DNA of 29,439 bases from Kipferlia bialata. Its lineage: Eukaryota; Fornicata. The DNA lies in contig BDIP01000056.1 in NCBI GenBank assembly GCA_003568945.1, forward strand, positions 6,248 through 35,686. Direction: 5' to 3'. A program made the translations under genes and the position numbers. The notes beneath the pieces were generated by a model. That model saw nothing but the letters and a program-made list of their open reading frames with translations. It ran no database searches and had not been told where the DNA came from. Below are positions 1 through 13,400 of the stretch, one piece after another; the first letter of the stretch is position 1; every line of letters starts with the position of its first letter.

Positions 1-3000
1 TGTATATATGTACATATACTATGCCTGTACCTCTCCTCCATCACATCTGTGTCAACAATGCAATACTATACATATATCTATATATATATAAGTGTACATA
101 TACCTTGCCTGTACCTCTCCTCCATCACATCTCCCTCTAAATATGTATATACGAGTACATATGTACTCATATATTTACATATATATATATATGAGTGTGT
201 GTGTGTATATATCCCTCACCTCTCTTCCATCACATCTGTGTCCACTTCGTCGTGTCTCATGACGGTGTCCCTCACATTGTGTCTCCGAGGACGTCTGCAG
301 GGCACTAGTGTCAGACACACATATATATATATATATAGTTAGATGGAATAGAACTTAGTCCTCAATTAATAGTATATATATAGAAAGCCTCAGAGAGAGA
401 GAGAGATGCATCAGGAACACTTCTAGTAAATCAGTACCTGGGAGCAGTGGGATGGTATGTCATGAATGACTATACTAATATATACATATCGCAGCAGATG
501 GTATGTATATACACACGTATGTATTGGTTTAGATAGTGTTCTGTCGAGTGTACCTGGCAGCAGTGGGATGGACAGCCTGATGGCCCTCCCTCTACGGACA
601 CCAGTCTTGTCAGCAACACTGGTAGTCACCTAGGTATGAGTAGGGGAGAAGATTGTTTGCTGAAAGAGTGCGTCAAAGGAACAATGGATTGTCAGCATAG
701 ACCAAAGAGTACCTCTGTGCCCGGGTCAACAGTAGGCAGAGAGGGGACTGGTGCACCGTACTCAGCTGGAAGCAGGTCGGCAAGCAGTGAGTGGCACAAT
801 AGTGATAAGCAACAAGTATAAGTGAATACATGACAGAAGTGTCCATGGTGTGACAGATCCAATACCTATGGGTGGCAGGTGGCCCTGAAGAGTAGGGACC
901 TCTAGTACGCCGTCATCTGGAGGTTAGAAGGACCCAAGTACGCAGATTTACATACCACTACTTGTGCTGCACTACGATATATAGATTGACACTTGTTAAT
1001 ACAAAATACATAGTATACATAGTATATGTGTAGAGTACCTTGGTTCTCGTTGGGCTGTCTGGCCTCTCTCTCCCCCTCTGTCTCTACCCCCTGCACTGAC
1101 CCCTCCTGGTCCCTCACACTGCTCATCATGGCCAGTGTAAGACCTTCTGAGACTGACTGGGGTGGGTATATATACTATACTACCTGTCTCATTGGATGAA
1201 CACAATGATTAGGTACGAAATAGAGAGTAACAGGAGATTCTTTGAAAAGACACAGACTACCTGGTTGACTATAAATGTGATGCTTGTCACAGACAATAGA
1301 GACTATAGTACCTGGTTGACTATGAATGTGGGTGTGGCTGACTCAGCGTGTGAGTCCCCAGTTGCAGTAACATAGGTGACATCAGTCGTGTCCACACTCT
1401 CACTCTCCCGCTGCCCACTTGCACTGTCTCGCTCTGTCTCACTCTCGACAGAGGCTGTGGGAAGTGGCGTAGCGGCAAGGCCTTAGCGTGAGTGCAAGAG
1501 TATAGTGTGTGGAGTGGTTACGGTGTATTCACTAATGCAGGAAATTCTCTGTATACAGGATGCCTGGTAAGACTGGTACACCACTAGACTACACTTGGTC
1601 TCTCTTACCTGCGAACTCCTCCCTCTTCAATGCGGAATTGTCTACCTGGGGGTGAGACAACACACTGTCATAGAACAGAGCATAAGTGAAACATCAGGCA
1701 GAGAGAATAGCCATGCCTTCCCCCCTCTGACCCTATAGTACCTATAGTAATATACTATATATATACTGTAGTAGTAGAGTGTACATATATATAGCTACTT
1801 ATGTATACAGTCATACCTGCCCTCTGACTGCCATGGCTGTAACACTGGATATAGAAGGAGAGACATTTACTACATAGCTATTGTATATATTAGTATATAT
1901 ATATTACTATATAGCCATACCTGCCCCCCTCTGACCGCCATGGCTGTGGGCAGCATGGACGTCTCCTCAATACTACATGTAGTCTTTAGTAACATGGCAG
2001 TATATATATATATATACATCAATAAGAGTAGGTTACACACCTGCCCCCCTCTGACTGCCATGGCTGTAGGTAGCATCGATGTCTCCTCATCCTCAGTCTC
2101 TACTGGGTTGGGACTTAGCTGCCGTACTAGGGTAAGAAGAGACAGAGACATAAATACAGCAGTATCAATGTATGGATATGGGCACACGTACCCGCGTCAC
2201 CTTCGATAGACATATACAAGCAAAGACAGAAGTGTATACACGTACCCCCATCCACGAGTTGAGCACTCCTCACCACCCTCTCTCTCTCTCTCTCATGTGC
2301 ATAGTCGGTGTCAGCTGGTGACTCCACCATGGCACTAGGACCTGCTGTGTCCTGGATCACGGCATAGGGCGCTGTCACTATACCCTCTACCCCTATAGTG
2401 AGCGTTAGAGTATATATATAGACATATACATTTAGACATTCTGGATCACGGCATAGAGCTCAGTCACTAGCGTCTCTGCATCTTCACTTGCAATAAGGAC
2501 ACATCTAGTGTGCTCAAAAGCAATAACAAGTCATAATACACATATACACCGAGTGTACCTTCTCCCTTCCCTGCCTTCCTCAACCTAAACAGGGGAGAGA
2601 CAGCAAACCGAACCATCCGGAAGAGGACATCAAGGAGACTAATGATGGGGTAGAAGACAGAGCGACGGACACCGAGGGTACCCTCGTGATGAGAATATAT
2701 GAATCCCACGCAGTATAGATACAGAGGGTATATTTGCGGTTGTATTACTGAAAAATTAGTGTCCCACACACACCTTCTTTGGAATGACTGCATCAAAGTA
2801 CACGGCAAGCACAAGGTACAGGGCTAAGGTGAGAGAAGACACAATAACGGCAAGTAATACGGAAAGAGCCCAAAGGATGCAAGACAGTAGTTTTACCCGA
2901 TACTCACTTCAAACCTTGACTGCCTCTCCTAGCAGTGTGGTATGCTAGTATTGTACTAGGACTATGTAGTATACACAATATAGATTCTTTGTAATCTAGA

Positions 3001-6000
3001 ATATGTGCCACGTACCTCCGACCTTGACTGCCTCCTCTAAGAGTGGCATCAGGGGTGACACAAGGAGGGTATCCACATTGTACCCCCTAAAGGTCATCTT
3101 GCCAACCAGAGCAACACAGAGCTGGAAATGAGAGAAGGTCAAATAGCGTTGATATATATCACCGTCGTGTAGATAGTACTTAGCAGAGTTCTCACAGCGA
3201 ATATACCATCATCGTGTAGAAAACGTACCATTGGGGGCACGTATGCGTGCCAGAGAGTGACAGGGTCATAGACACTGAAGCATATGACAGTAACAATGGC
3301 TGTGCAGCTGTAGAAGGCGTTCAGAAGGACACTGGAGACCTGGGGTTAGGGGAAGACATTACTCACTATATGGTGGGACCAAGGGGAGTATGAGAGGGAG
3401 GGTGAGGTACAAGTATGATAAGAGTGTAAAGAGAGGTATATACCTTGGTGTTGGGTAGGAATGCCGAGGCCAGCATCGAGAAGCACACTATGTTGAAGTA
3501 GAGGCTGCCCAGCACGATGGCGAGGGCTCCAAACGACATTCTACGCGGTTAGAGGGCAATATAGATTTCTATGCGACATTGCTGATATCCAATACCTCGT
3601 CATGGCGTCGATACTGAATATGTGGCCAGTCACATAGAGAGCCACGGTCATTGCGCCACCTGAGGGTGAGACAAACGAGTGACCAATAGCATCCATAGTT
3701 TAGAAGCAGAATAGTTGAAAGAGCCACTGAGAGGTGTATGATTCATCACTCACATAAGAGCATGTCGTATGCGGAATTGATTAGAATTACCATTAGAATC
3801 AGAGTAAATCCTTCCTTACTATATATATACTACCACTCACATAGTAACATGTCGTGTGCCAGCAGTACTACATATCTACATACAAAACATATATACTATA
3901 TGAATTCTCACTTACATAAGAGCATGTCGTATGCCAGGAGTGTCAGCCAGTACAGGTGGGCTGGCATCCCCTTGAGCTGCAGGAGGCTGAACAGCTTCAA
4001 CTCTCTCTCCATGACTTAACGTGAGAAAGAGGGACAGATACACTAAAGTATTGAACGACATTTGGACAGCTTCAACTCTATCTCAATGACTGGGGTCAAA
4101 AGAAGGGACAGATACATACTCTCCACAGCCTCTAAATAGTTGATGATGAGAATCTACGCGATACCTGGCTGGAATGCGAGTACAGGCAGCACGCTGAGTA
4201 TGGCTATGGACACAAAGATGACAGCTGTGAATAGGGCCATGGTCTCTACGAGTACACCAAAGGAGTAGTCCCTGGTGTATTGGAAGGGCTGGAAGGAGGC
4301 CGTGATGCCTATGGTTAGGAGGTATATATATACAGGTAAGAAATGAGTATTGTACATTAGTACATTAGTATACAGAGGCGTGTAGTAGAAGGGTGGGAAG
4401 GAGGCAGTAATGCCTGGGGTCAACACACTGGGATATATGTTATAGGAGGCATGCCAACAGACATATATATATGTATGTATTGAACATACTACTGTACCTG
4501 CCGCATCTCGTGTCTGTCCAGTGGCTGACCGAAGGGCTGCACCGCTCAGCTGGGGGGTGAGATAACGCATAGACAGAAAGGTAGAAGATTTATGGCAAGG
4601 AAATGGTAATCTGGAGTTGTGGACACCCCACTGGGCAGAGAGAGTTCTTCATTGACAAAGATATACCATGCAATTGTCATCCTATACCTTCGCGTGTATG
4701 TCATTGACCAGTGACACGTGGGGAGGCAGGGAGAACGGGTTGGAGAACAGACCTGAGCCTCTGGGGGTGAACGCAAACACGACGACATATGCAATACATT
4801 GATAAGTGGGAATCATGATCTCTCCCTTAAGAGTAGCATCAATGAATACCTTGGGGCAGCAGGTGGTGCAGGGATTGCCTCATAGGACTTGGCAAAGTAG
4901 GCCTCGGGACTGCCTTCCTGAGAGGTCAGACTATGCTACTATACACGTGACGTATATGAATATATGTATACATATATATACATATGCAAAGCGTCCTTCT
5001 GTTCGTACCTTGATGCCCGTCCAACTCATTCTGAGCTTGAGTCTCATGTAGGGTAGCACACCTAGGGTAAGAGATGCACAATCACACTCTCGTAACCTCT
5101 CCATGAAGGAACAAACACATTGTACTACACTATTGTACATATTGTTCCCATAGTACATGGAGTATCTATCCATACCCACCTGTCATTGGCGGCATGAATG
5201 TCTGCAGGGTTGGCTACACATCCGTATATACTTCTAGTGTACATGATATACATATATATGTGTGAATATATATCCACACCCGTCATGGGCGGCATGAATG
5301 TCTGCAGTGTGGGCTGCTGGACTGTGCTCTCAGGGGGGTCATTGAGGTACAGGGTCATCAGGGGTACACGTGCATAGAGTGTACGGAGAGGGGGGAGGAT
5401 TGCCTGAAGTAAGGAGCATGGAGAGAGTATCTAAATAGAGGTCACTATCTGTATTGGAAGGAGAGATTATACTGTAGAAGATGGTAGTAAGGACCCACCT
5501 CTGGCTCCTCGATGTAGTTGGCAGCGGAGGACGCCCAGGTGTACCCTCTCCTACGATTAGCACTGGCACAATAGAGACTGTCTTTATATACATGTGGCAA
5601 AGTAATATACCTCAGCTGGTACATGATGTAGTTCTCAAATGTCCATGCATCATAAGTATGTACTATACAATATATAATATCGAAAGAGTATATACTATAT
5701 ACATAACTGTGGTATCACAACCATATACAATATCCTATATACTACATTCTATACATATACCATACCTCAGCTGGTACATGATGTAGTTCTCAAATGTCCA
5801 TGCATCGTGGTACTGGGGGTGGTCACGGCCTGAGGGTCAGAGGGGTCAAGACTAAGATCATATGTATCGTGACAGTATTCTCAGAGAAGACCCACTGGTC
5901 CACTTCAACATATGTAGTGATTGTAGTGGTACTGGGGGTCGTCACGGCCTGAGGGTGGGAGGGGTCAGTGGAAACAGCATACATACATAGTATATGTATC

Positions 6001-7402
6001 ACTGGGTGCTCTCCTATTTGAAGAGAGTGAATAGTTTGGGAATATCTTACTGAGTTCCTACTAGACACTGTATATATAGTATACTTATCTATATATATAT
6101 ACCTACTATTGTGGCAGCTGTGTCTATGTAGTGGTCGTATGTGCTGTTGTTAGCGTATCTCTCAGCAATGGCAGCCGGGTACTGAGCAACCAGGCCCTTG
6201 ACACCTGGTGTTGATGAATATGACACTGTAGCTATAGTGATAGTGATGGTAAGTGCATATGACACTGTAGATATAGTGATAGTGATAGTGATGGTAAGTC
6301 CATACGATAGTGATTATGATACACTAGGTATATAGTAATTAATGAATCTCAAGGGGTATGATACACAATAGGTATACAATAATGTATGAATCTCTTGGGG
6401 TATGATAAACAGTATATGATGTGTACCTGGCAGGTATGGGTCTGGCAGAGCAGCGCTCGTGTAGATGTTGGAGACCTCTCCCTGGAGGTGAGATACATTG
6501 GCTGTAGAATACTACAAGGCATGATCTATATATACACTTTCAGGGACAGAATTACCTGCAGTAGTGTATACTCCATTGCATTCGGCACGTGTTCTCTCTC
6601 ATTGGAGTATGTGGGAGCCAGCTATTGTCAGATGTATGCATATCAAACACAATCCACCGGGTCGAATAGACTTGTCAATAGGAGCGAGAGTACCTAATAT
6701 ATAAATTCAATGTTACATTGAATCTATGTAAGAGGTTAAACACAGTTGCTAATGAGAGGGAGAGAGTACCTGCTTTATGACCAGGGACTCAGACGGTGGC
6801 AGAGACCCGTGGTGGGACCTGATGTCAGTGAAGAGACCACAATTTCCTATACAATACTGTCCTACAGAAAACACTATTCCCAGTAATGAATGTACTATAG
6901 CGGATGATACTATAACACTGATACCTCGTGTCAATGGGTACCCCATTAATGTCCTGAGGAAGGAGAGCATTCTGGGGTTAGAGACATTTCCGTATATTGG
7001 ATACCTACAGCAATGAAGATACTCTCACAAGTCTGGTGGATGAATCAAACATGTAGACTACACTATATGTATACCTCAGCCTCGACCAGCTGTGCCAGTT
7101 CCACCCATGGGTCATAAACATCCCTCTCCTCCTGTGTCATGATGGAGACATCAGACATCTGGGGTCAGTAAGTAAGTATACTGCACACATATATATATAT
7201 ATAGATATATATATGTCAACGTACATCAGGGCCACACCAGACATCTGGTAGGAGACAGTTAATACATATACACTGAGTAGAAGTCACACAGTGCAGTACA
7301 ACCAAGATAGTATTGAAAGACAATTATGTGCAAGAGATGTTGGTTATAGAACCCTGTCGAGAGGGTACCGTGTGTGTATATACTATATATAGTGTATTCT
7401 CC

Positions 7403-7438
<36 letters not shown>

Positions 7439-10400
7439 GTATACCTTGTCGAGTGGGTACCGTGTGTTGTCAAACACAGTCATCGAGACTGGGACACCGT
7501 ATCTCTTCATACTGGGGTGAGATTGATGTGGATTACAATCTACTGGTATAATACTATCTAGTAAAGAATCTAGAGTAGTACTCAGTTGTTTAGAGATGTA
7601 TACCAGAGTTATACTCACCTTGGGGAGATGTATTATGTATATATATCAGATAGACCCACCTAGGTCTCTCTATCGATTACCAATAGTGAATACATATCAA
7701 ATAGATTGACCCACCTAGGGGAGTTGTCACCAAAGACAGTGGCAGCTTGGTACTGGACATTACCTGACTTGTCAGACACAGAGTAAGCAACGCGATACAG
7801 TAGGGAGATGCACACTATAGTAGGCACGTGGGAGTATGGTGGTATAGTATGGTGGTATAGTATGGTGACCCTCACCTTGGTACTGGTCTAGCAGGGTGCA
7901 GACATAGGGGTTGCCCAACATGTCATAGCCTGTGCAGGGCTCTGTTGGGTACTGGAGTCAGTTATAGAGAGCATACTCACTGTCACATACTGTATAGTAG
8001 GGCTTACATACCGTTGTATCTGATACATAGTCACTGAGCATGCACAGTTGACAGGCAGCCTCGGCCTCCTCTATGTAGCCAGCTGGGGTTATTCATTGAC
8101 ACTATAACAAGTATACAGAGAGAGGGAGTCTCTCATACCTACAGGCTCATCAACGCTATCCCCAGTTTCACATACATTTTGACATATCATATATATGTGT
8201 CTCCCACCTACATACTCATCCACTAAGCCCACCATGAATGGGAACAAATGTGCCACCATGAGGTATGAGAACATGAAGCAGAGGAAGGGCAGGACAAAGA
8301 TGCCAAGGAAGCCACAACGACGAGAGCTAAGAGTTAGAAAGAACTTCAAACTCAAAATAACTCCAAACTTAGAAGAACTTCAATCTTGGAAGTACTCTAT
8401 ACTTAGAAGAACTAACTTAGAAGAGGAAGAAGACTGTTAAGATCATATTCACTGTGAGTGTCAGTGATGATTACCTGTCCACTGCATACAGCTTGGACAT
8501 CAGACCCCGTATGTATCTGGGTGTATTCAGTGGCGGGTTGAGCACATCTATCTGGGGGGTCAGTAGAGAAAGAGCAGGGTCTGCATGCAATGGTGACGAC
8601 TCAACATTACCTTTGCCTCGCCTTGGGCGCGCTCTCTCTTCCTCCTCGCTCTCCTGGTGTCAGTGTAGTATTTATGAGTATTCAAACATGATACAGAATG
8701 AATGACTGAATATAGTAGATGCGTGTATGATACAGGGATTGACGCACCTACTCTCCCTCTGAGATATGGTACCCGTGTCAGTACCGTCACCTTCACCAAC
8801 ATAGCTGGGGTTCAGAGCGATTCACATCGGACACTAGAAATAGACTCGAATAGAGAAGATGTGGTATGCTAAGATTGTATGGGGTTATTGCATCTACCTG
8901 CCGGTCTCCGTCTCCTTTTGTGTAGGTGTAGCACCCACAGATGACCCTATCCACTCCTCAGAACCCTCGCTGCCACCCCAGGCAAGCACCTCTCTCTGCA
9001 GTTAGGACACATACACGCATCGAGTAGTATACATGCTATTCATGACTAACTGGATATTAAATTTGGTACCTTCTGTATGGCCCTCCTACTCTCATCTCCG
9101 CCCTCCTCTATGTGCATGTTGGCCAGTGATCTCTTATGTGATTCAGCCATGGCCCTAGAATTATTAGCTGCACGATACGTAAGACTACACGATAATTGGG
9201 GATATTGTATTATGAGTATTGAAGTTTACCTGTGGCCGACGTTGATGAACACCTCCTCCAGGCTGGTCTGGGTATGTCAGAGGGAGAGAGAGGGAAATGG
9301 GGCGAGAGAGGGGGAGAGAGGGAGGGGGAATTAGTGGAGAGCTTTCTAACTCAGGACGCCATATAGTAGGCCTAGTAGACAGAGAGTATGGGTACCTGGG
9401 TACACGATATGTCCTCTATGTACTCGAACCCCATCCCCTCTCTGGACTCTAGTACACTGAGAAGATCAGGGAGCTTCGACTCTGTATCCTGACACGTCAG
9501 GCATAAGTAATGAGCAATCACACAACAGCCCACCGTCGGACAACACGTATATAGTAACGCAACGTATGAGTAGTAACCCCCACCTGACTGACACTGTATG
9601 TCAGGCTCTGCGCACTGTGGTCCAGGAGGGTCAGGGTGTGGGTGGGGGCCTGAGGTAAGTAGTGGAAGGAAGTAGTGAATAGAAGAGAAAAGTACTAGAA
9701 TCAAGGTCTGGAATATGGTGTGCTTGGGGGCCTGAGGATATTAGTAGTATACTGAGAGAGACACATAAGGTTGGAAGCAATGAGAAGATCTTACCTCAGG
9801 GTCAGTTGCCAGTGCCTCAGTGAGAGTGCCTGGGGGGTGAGACAACTACAAGCCTATGACTCAATAGTTCAAGATATGTAGGAGAACATATGTGCTTATA
9901 TGTCTGTGTATACTAGTGTATACAAGTATTCTAACCTCTGGCACCCTCCCCCTCCTCCTCCCCCACTGTGGGTGTACCACCCTCTGTGGTATCCATATAC
10001 TCTATGGACATACTCTCACAGGTCCTGGGGTAAGTATACAACAGACTATACCTGCAGAAAGCCACTATGCCAAGTACATATATTCACGAAACACAAGTAG
10101 TGTGTAAACATGTATATATCAGTACCTTCTGACGGCACTGGCTATCACTGACGTGTGCGACGCAGAGTCAGCTACCACAGATATCACAAATCCAGTTCCG
10201 AACTTTGCCTTGGAGTAAGATTTAGATGTGAGACCAAAGACAGTACATACATATGTCATAAAAGTGAAAGGTGAGACCCAAAGACAGGTACCCACTAATA
10301 AATAGACATACAATTACACACAAATACTATTCTTTGTTCTTCAGACTGTTGGCCCCACCTTGAGGTGCAGCACTGTGCCAAGAGCAGCAATCTGGCCCTG

Positions 10401-13400
10401 GAAGGTCAGAAGAGAAAGACATGTGTCAAAACGTACCTGAGCAGAGAGTGGACTGCACTCCTGTGATGTACCTTGCTCATGATTGCCACCACATCCCCCA
10501 GCCTCTCAGCCTCTGGCATGTCATGGCTGGTCAGCATCACAGCGGGAGGGGGGGCCCACTTCCTAGGGGTTAGTACATATAAATATATGGTATCTTAGTA
10601 GTTAGACCCACTAGCGCAAGCGCGTAGTACTCTGGCTTATCGTGTAGCTTATACCCGTACCTCCTGAGGTGTCCGTGTCTGCCGTATGTGGGCATCTGCT
10701 GCTTCTGTCCTGTGATGGCCTCCACTGCAGTCCACACAGTGTGTCTGGCAATGGGGTCTAGGCCTTAGGTTAGACTCTAAAATATACACGACATATATGT
10801 GGAGAGAGAGAGAGAGTACGAGGTTACAGAGTGTCTGGCAATGGGGTCAAGGCCTGGGGTGAAAACACTGATTGCTCTCTGACCATAAGCAATTCGTACA
10901 TATTCATACCCCTCTACATACCTGTGGATGGCTCGTCCAGGAGATTATACTATACACATATATACATAATATCCACTGTAAATCTATCAATACTATATAA
11001 ATAGTTACCTATACCTGTTGCGGGCTCGTCCAGGATGACCAGTACATATATATATATAGTAGAACTCACATACGTATATAAATATATATATTCATATACA
11101 TATACACATACCCGTAGAGGGCTCGTCCAGTATGACCAGCTTGGGACACCCGCTAAAGGCCATGGCTATGCAGAGACGCCTCAGCATACCACCAGAGAAC
11201 CTAAAGGTAAGATGGGAAACCCTATACATACATACCGGTACGTGTAGTATATATGTGAGCATATAGAGGAATATGATGTATGATGTACACGTACTGTCCA
11301 GCTGGCTTGTTCTTGACATCGAGTAGGTCCACATAGCCCAGTAGCTCATGGGCCATGGCCTTGATGCACCTCTTGGGTATGCCTGGAGTGAGGGTGTCAA
11401 CACATCAGAAACTGCTATTTCATGTTATGATATATATGTGGCATACCCCTAAATCGTACATACTCACATGTACTGCATGGGAATATATACACATATATGT
11501 ATTATTACCATAAACTCATATATATATATATGACATACTAACCCTTGATCATGCAGACTATCCACATGTGCTGGATGGGTGACAGGGAGGGCCAGATGGT
11601 GGTGTTGCCCTGGGGGCATATGCCTAGGGTGCGCCTGGTTGTATAAGAGAGAATATCATGAGGTATTAACAATTCACACACTTATGGTCACTATCTATAA
11701 TAGTACACATACACATCTTATCTGCAGAGGGTGCTATATATATATATATATATATAGTATACCTGATCTGCAGCGGGTGCTTGTTTAGTGCGTGGCCACT
11801 GATCCATGCCTTGCCCAGTCTAGAGGAGACGGGGTTGTCAGGCTTCAGAGTGCCTGGAGTCAGTTGGATACTGTAGAACACTCCTATATATATGAGAACA
11901 GCACCCGCTACTCAAGAGTGGACATATGGCGAGATACTCACCTGTGAGCATGTCTATTGTGGTACTCTTCCCTGCCCCATTGTGACCCAGGAGACAGAAG
12001 GTCTGGCCCTGCTTGATCCTGGGATGAGATGCACAATATAGACCAATCATATACTTACGTATATAGTATTAAGATAGTGTATATATATGACATATGTATC
12101 TAGTGTGTAGGTCTGACCCTGCTTGATCCTGAGGGGTAAGATAGATCTATATATAACAATTGTATACAATAGAGAAGTGTGCAGGAGTATATATACATGA
12201 CAATAGTATCTGAAGTGAAGGTGAGCCCTCCTTGATCCTAAAAGATGAGATATATAGAGATATATAACGGAATAGCAACTCATTTGGATGGAACGACTAC
12301 AGGACTGTAAGAACTCGGTATAATATCAAAGCTCAGAGCGAAGCACATAATTGGTACACGAACTCACTCCACCAGGAGTAGACATCTGCTCTGACGATAT
12401 GTATATGGAATCGTACCTCAGAGTGACTCCATTCACCGCCTTGTTGTACTCTCTCTTCCCAGACTGGAAGGTCTTATCCAGAGAGTGGGCAACAACCTAT
12501 CCAGTGAGATACCGGTATTAGTAAAGTGGTATGTGAGCAATCGCTACAATCTGTAAACTACAATACATATAGTGAGTGTTCACTGTACACTCACCACTGC
12601 CTTGTCGAGAGCGGGGTGGGTCAGGACAGACACCATCTCCTGTCTCACATCTGGGGTGACATGTGTGTATATATATATATACTATTAGTATATATACTCA
12701 ATGCTATATATATAGGTAGGAATACTAGTATGTGACTCGGGGCAGACACCATCTCCTGCCTCACATCTGGTGGGTGAGATATATCAATATTAATACATAT
12801 ATATATATAGCCATATATACAGATATGTATATACACAGCCATACTATATATAGATATGAATACATATGTAAATAGATGTGGGGGTGAAGGTAGACACCAT
12901 CTCCTGCCCCACATCTGGGGTCAGACCTATACATAAAATGACATAGGGGGGATATAGTGAAAGTGTGGGTGTGTTAAAGTAGCTCTCTGTGGCGGGTGTA
13001 AGATGTACCTGAGTCCAGAGGCTCTAGTCTGTCAGCCGTCCCTGCTGCCTCATTGTAGGGGAGAGGGACACGCTTGTGCTTGTCTGCACAATGAGACAAG
13101 GAGAGAGATAATTAAGGACATACCCAAAGTCTATAGTGTGTATCAGTATATGATAGATGCATAGTCCAATATAGTACTATGATAGCTCAAATGCGTGAGA
13201 CAAAGATCAGTCATTGCATGATAGTGTTCGTGTATATAGTGCTATCATAGTTCTGACACTGCATATTGTGCTTGTCTGTATTGAGACAAAGATCAGAAAT
13301 TGCAGTGGCCATACCCAAGAGGTGTATACAAATATGATATATCTATTGTCCATGACAGTACTCTAATACTTCAAATGCGTACCTCTCTTCTCCGCAGGCA

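Larger units (their letters stand above)
220..2377 (-). other. ABCA exons 68-75: long linker leading to NBD2
   Basis: Exons are 2246-2377, 2041-2126, 1609-1645, 1312-1481, 1039-1156, 866-899, 554-618 and 220-304. The chain is about 240 residues, polar and rich in acidic residues, Ser and Thr (TEDEETSMLP, VESETERDSASGQRE, VETEGEREARQPNENQG), and looks disordered. It ends in RDTVMRHDEVDTDVMEER, which fits the D-x-D-V-x-x-E-R sequence just before NBD2 in ABCA proteins (ABCA1 has D-E-D-V-R-R-E-R). The linker is well over the usual length. These exons are supported by frame and splice signals more than by similarity, so single junctions are less certain than in the membrane domains. Confidence 0.68.
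2559..4308 (-). other. ABCA exons 60-67: membrane segments TM8-TM12
   Basis: Exons are 4165-4308, 3916-4014, 3596-3659, 3444-3540, 3229-3339, 3016-3121, 2774-2823 and 2559-2682. Helices include LFTAVIFVSIAILSVLPVLAF, MPAHLYWLTLLAYDMLLC, FGALAIVLGSLYFNIVCFSML, LLNAFYSCTAIVTVICFSVY and ALYLVLAVYFDAVIP. The ERELKLFSLLQLKGMPAHLYWL segment matches the E-R-x-x-K-x-x-Q-x-x-S-G-x-x-x-x-x-Y-W region of ABCA proteins, and LYLVLAVYFDAVIPKK matches L-Y-x-x-L-x-Y-x-D-x-V-x-P before the second NBD region. The last exon gives GTLGVRRSVFYP, the usual continuation. Confidence 0.88.
4498..8082 (-). other. ABCA exons 44-59: extracellular domain 2
   Basis: Exons are 8012-8082, 7876-7951, 7715-7763, 7445-7511, 7075-7158, 6925-6971, 6770-6818, 6427-6481, 6103-6204, 5766-5829, 5499-5550, 5280-5403, 5009-5061, 4850-4917, 4688-4760 and 4498-4549. 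The protein is polar, has several cysteines near its start (AACQLCMLSDY, EPCTGYDMLGNPYVC) and N-glycosylation-type sites such as NNST. It ends in GLFSNPFSLPPHVSLVNDIHAK, which resembles the conserved N-N-x-x-x-H-S-L-P-x-x-x-N stretch before TM8 in ABCA proteins. The intron at 6205-6426 holds imperfect GATAGTGAT and GGTATGATA repeats. Confidence 0.8.
9230..12496 (-). other. ABCA exons 23-37: first nucleotide-binding domain and its tail
   Basis: Exons are 12417-12496, 11942-12018, 11763-11853, 11543-11634, 11295-11382, 11112-11200, 10661-10763, 10472-10562, 10359-10397, 10126-10208, 9936-10024, 9795-9829, 9584-9649, 9396-9488 and 9230-9267. Motifs in order: HSLDKTF at the start, Walker A GHNGAGKST (lysine about residue 656), Q-loop LGICPQGN (Q about 702), signature FSGGM (about 756-760), Walker B LVILDE (D780, E781), D-loop GLDP, switch histidine in TSHDMPEAE (about 832), then KFGTGF and TSLEEVF (about 985-991), the conserved end of the ABCA regulatory tail. 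All catalytic residues are present, so this half should bind and hydrolyse ATP. Between the D-loop and H-loop the chain is about 20 residues longer than in human ABCA1. Confidence 0.95.

Noticed and set aside
8089-9334. Boundary between two separate half-size ABCA genes
   Set aside because: Exons 37-43 join in phase from the NBD1 tail through a charged linker into TM7 with no stop, so a single full-size transporter fits better.
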